A stretch of DNA of 15,047 nt, taken from Candidatus Omnitrophota bacterium (lineage in GTDB: Bacteria > Omnitrophota > Gorgyraeia > Aquiviventales > Aquiviventaceae). The position numbers and the translations under genes are program-made. The DNA is taken from contig JACQRG010000017.1 in assembly GCA_016206565.1 (NCBI GenBank), forward strand, positions 1-15,047, given 5' to 3'. The notes under the pieces are model-generated. The model was not told the origin of the DNA and did no database searches. It worked only from the letters and a program-made list of their open reading frames with translations. This document shows, in pieces, positions 14,141 through 15,047 of this stretch (position 1 is its first letter; the number at the start of each line of letters is the position of its first letter).

Positions 14141-15047
14141 CGCCGTCGTTGGAGTCGGAGCCCTCCTCGGTGGGCAGGCGCCGCGTCGTGTAGCGGCAGG
14201 CGGGGTACTTGGAGCAGCCGTAGAAATACCGGCCCTTGGCCCGGCGCTCCACCAGGTCGCCGCCGCAGCCGGGCTGCGGGCAGGCCACGCCGGTGGGCAC
14301 GGGCTTCGCGTTCTTGCAGTCCGGAAATCCGGAGCAGCTCAGGAACTGGCCGAAGCGCCCCCAGCGGATGACCATCGGCTTGCCGCACTTCTCGCAGACA
14401 TACTTGGTCGGTACGACCTCGCGCTTGACGTTGCGCATCTGCTCCTGCGCGGTGGTCACCCGCACGGAGAACGGCCCGTAGAAATGGCGCACGACCGTCA
14501 CCCACGGCAGGTCACCCTCCTCGATGCGGTCGAGCTCCTCCTCCATCTCCGCGGTGAATTTCAGGTCCATGACCTCGGGGAAATGCTCGATGAGCATCTC
14601 GGTCACCATCCGGCCGAGGGTCGTCGGGACCAGGCTGCCGCCGTTGCGCCGCACGTAGTCGCGCGACAGGATGGTCTGGATGGTCGGCGCGTAGGTGCTG
14701 GGCCGGCCGATGCCCTCCTCCTCCAGCGCCTTGACCAGCGAGGCGTCGGTGAACCGGCGCGGCGGCTTGGTGAAGTGCTGGCTGGGCGTGCAGGCGACCA
14801 GGGTCAGGCGGTCGCCCTTCGCCAGGACCGGCAGCACGCCCTCCGGCAGCGCGGCGTCGTCGCGGTCCTGCTCTTCCCGCTCCTGGTAGGCGCGCGTCCA
14901 GCCCGGGAACACGTTGGTGCGGCCGTTGGCCTTCAGCTGGAAGCGCCCGGCGTCCACGCGCACCGCCACGACCTGGTCCACGGCGTCGGCCATCTGGCTG
15001 GCGACGAAGCGCTGCCAGATGAGCTGGTAGAGGGCGAACTGCTCGTC
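14121..15047 (-). CDS. topA: DNA topoisomerase I, C-terminal part (runs off the right edge)
   Basis: Type IA topoisomerase that relaxes negative supercoils. The window holds the last 308 residues; the open frame continues to the edge, beginning ALYQLIWQRFVASQM in typical TopA fashion, so the ATG at 14993 is internal. The visible part includes LVKALEEEGIGRPSTYAPTI and RDYVRRNGGSLVPTTLGRMV, diagnostic of the family core; the catalytic Tyr lies outside. The C-terminal end has two C4 zinc-ribbon modules, the first with CEKC and CSGFPDC, the second with CPQPGC and CSKYPAC, then an acidic tail. Enterobacterial TopA has a longer tail with additional ribbons; two is common elsewhere. Its last 20 bases overlap the recombinase gene. 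Confidence 0.97.
   Translation of the reverse strand, partial: DEQFALYQLIWQRFVASQMADAVDQVVAVRVDAGRFQLKANGRTNVFPGWTRAYQEREEQDRDDAALPEGVLPVLAKGDRLTLVACTPSQHFTKPPRRFTDASLVKALEEEGIGRPSTYAPTIQTILSRDYVRRNGGSLVPTTLGRMVTEMLIEHFPEVMDLKFTAEMEEELDRIEEGDLPWVTVVRHFYGPFSVRVTTAQEQMRNVKREVVPTKYVCEKCGKPMVIRWGRFGQFLSCSGFPDCKNAKPVPTGVACPQPGCGGDLVERRAKGRYFYGCSKYPACRYTTRRLPTEEGSDSNDGDEAAND

Noticed and set aside
14121..14993. topA starting at the ATG at 14993
   Set aside because: The frame stays open to the edge and the upstream residues (ALYQLIWQRFVASQ) are typical TopA sequence, so the ATG is internal.

Overview
This window reads almost entirely as one transcriptional direction (minus strand) of a G+C-rich Gram-negative chromosome. 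Going in the direction of transcription, from the right edge to the left, the order is: topA (3' part), xerC-like recombinase, waaA (Kdo transferase), lpxK (lipid A 4'-kinase), an LpxL-type acyltransferase fused to an ELM1-like domain, a GT4-GT9 glycosyltransferase fusion, three further GT9 (heptosyltransferase-family) genes, a deoxyhypusine-synthase-like gene, a stand-alone heptose-7-phosphate kinase, kdsB, and pyrG (5' part). Every junction is an overlap or a gap of at most 45 bases, so there is no intergenic stretch above 300 bases. No tRNA, rRNA, CRISPR or insertion sequence is visible.

The genes build the inner part of lipopolysaccharide. PyrG makes CTP, KdsB activates Kdo with CTP, WaaA places Kdo on lipid A precursor, LpxK phosphorylates lipid A, and the LpxL-type domain adds an acyl chain. 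The heptose kinase makes the heptose precursor, and four GT9 domains plus one GT4 domain extend the core. The organism must therefore have an outer membrane with Kdo/heptose LPS. The gene mix (ELM1 fusion, DHS-like protein, arrays of GT9 genes) suggests a candidate phylum such as Omnitrophota, but that is an inference from gene content only.

The structure that gene annotation does not explain is a set of three inverted repeats at gene junctions (859-934, 4675-4736, 5724-5784). Each is built as four tandem heptamers, a short loop, then four heptamers of roughly the reverse complement. The heptamer sequence differs in each, so they share an architecture rather than a sequence. Each lies at or next to the stop codon of the upstream gene and is read into the tail or head of the neighbouring protein.

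Other points of note are a near-consensus promoter (TTGACA-17-TAGAAT) placed so that the DHS-like mRNA would start at or very near its GTG codon, a similar TAGAAT just before lpxK, two unusual domain fusions, and a GT9 protein whose usual catalytic Asp is Glu.
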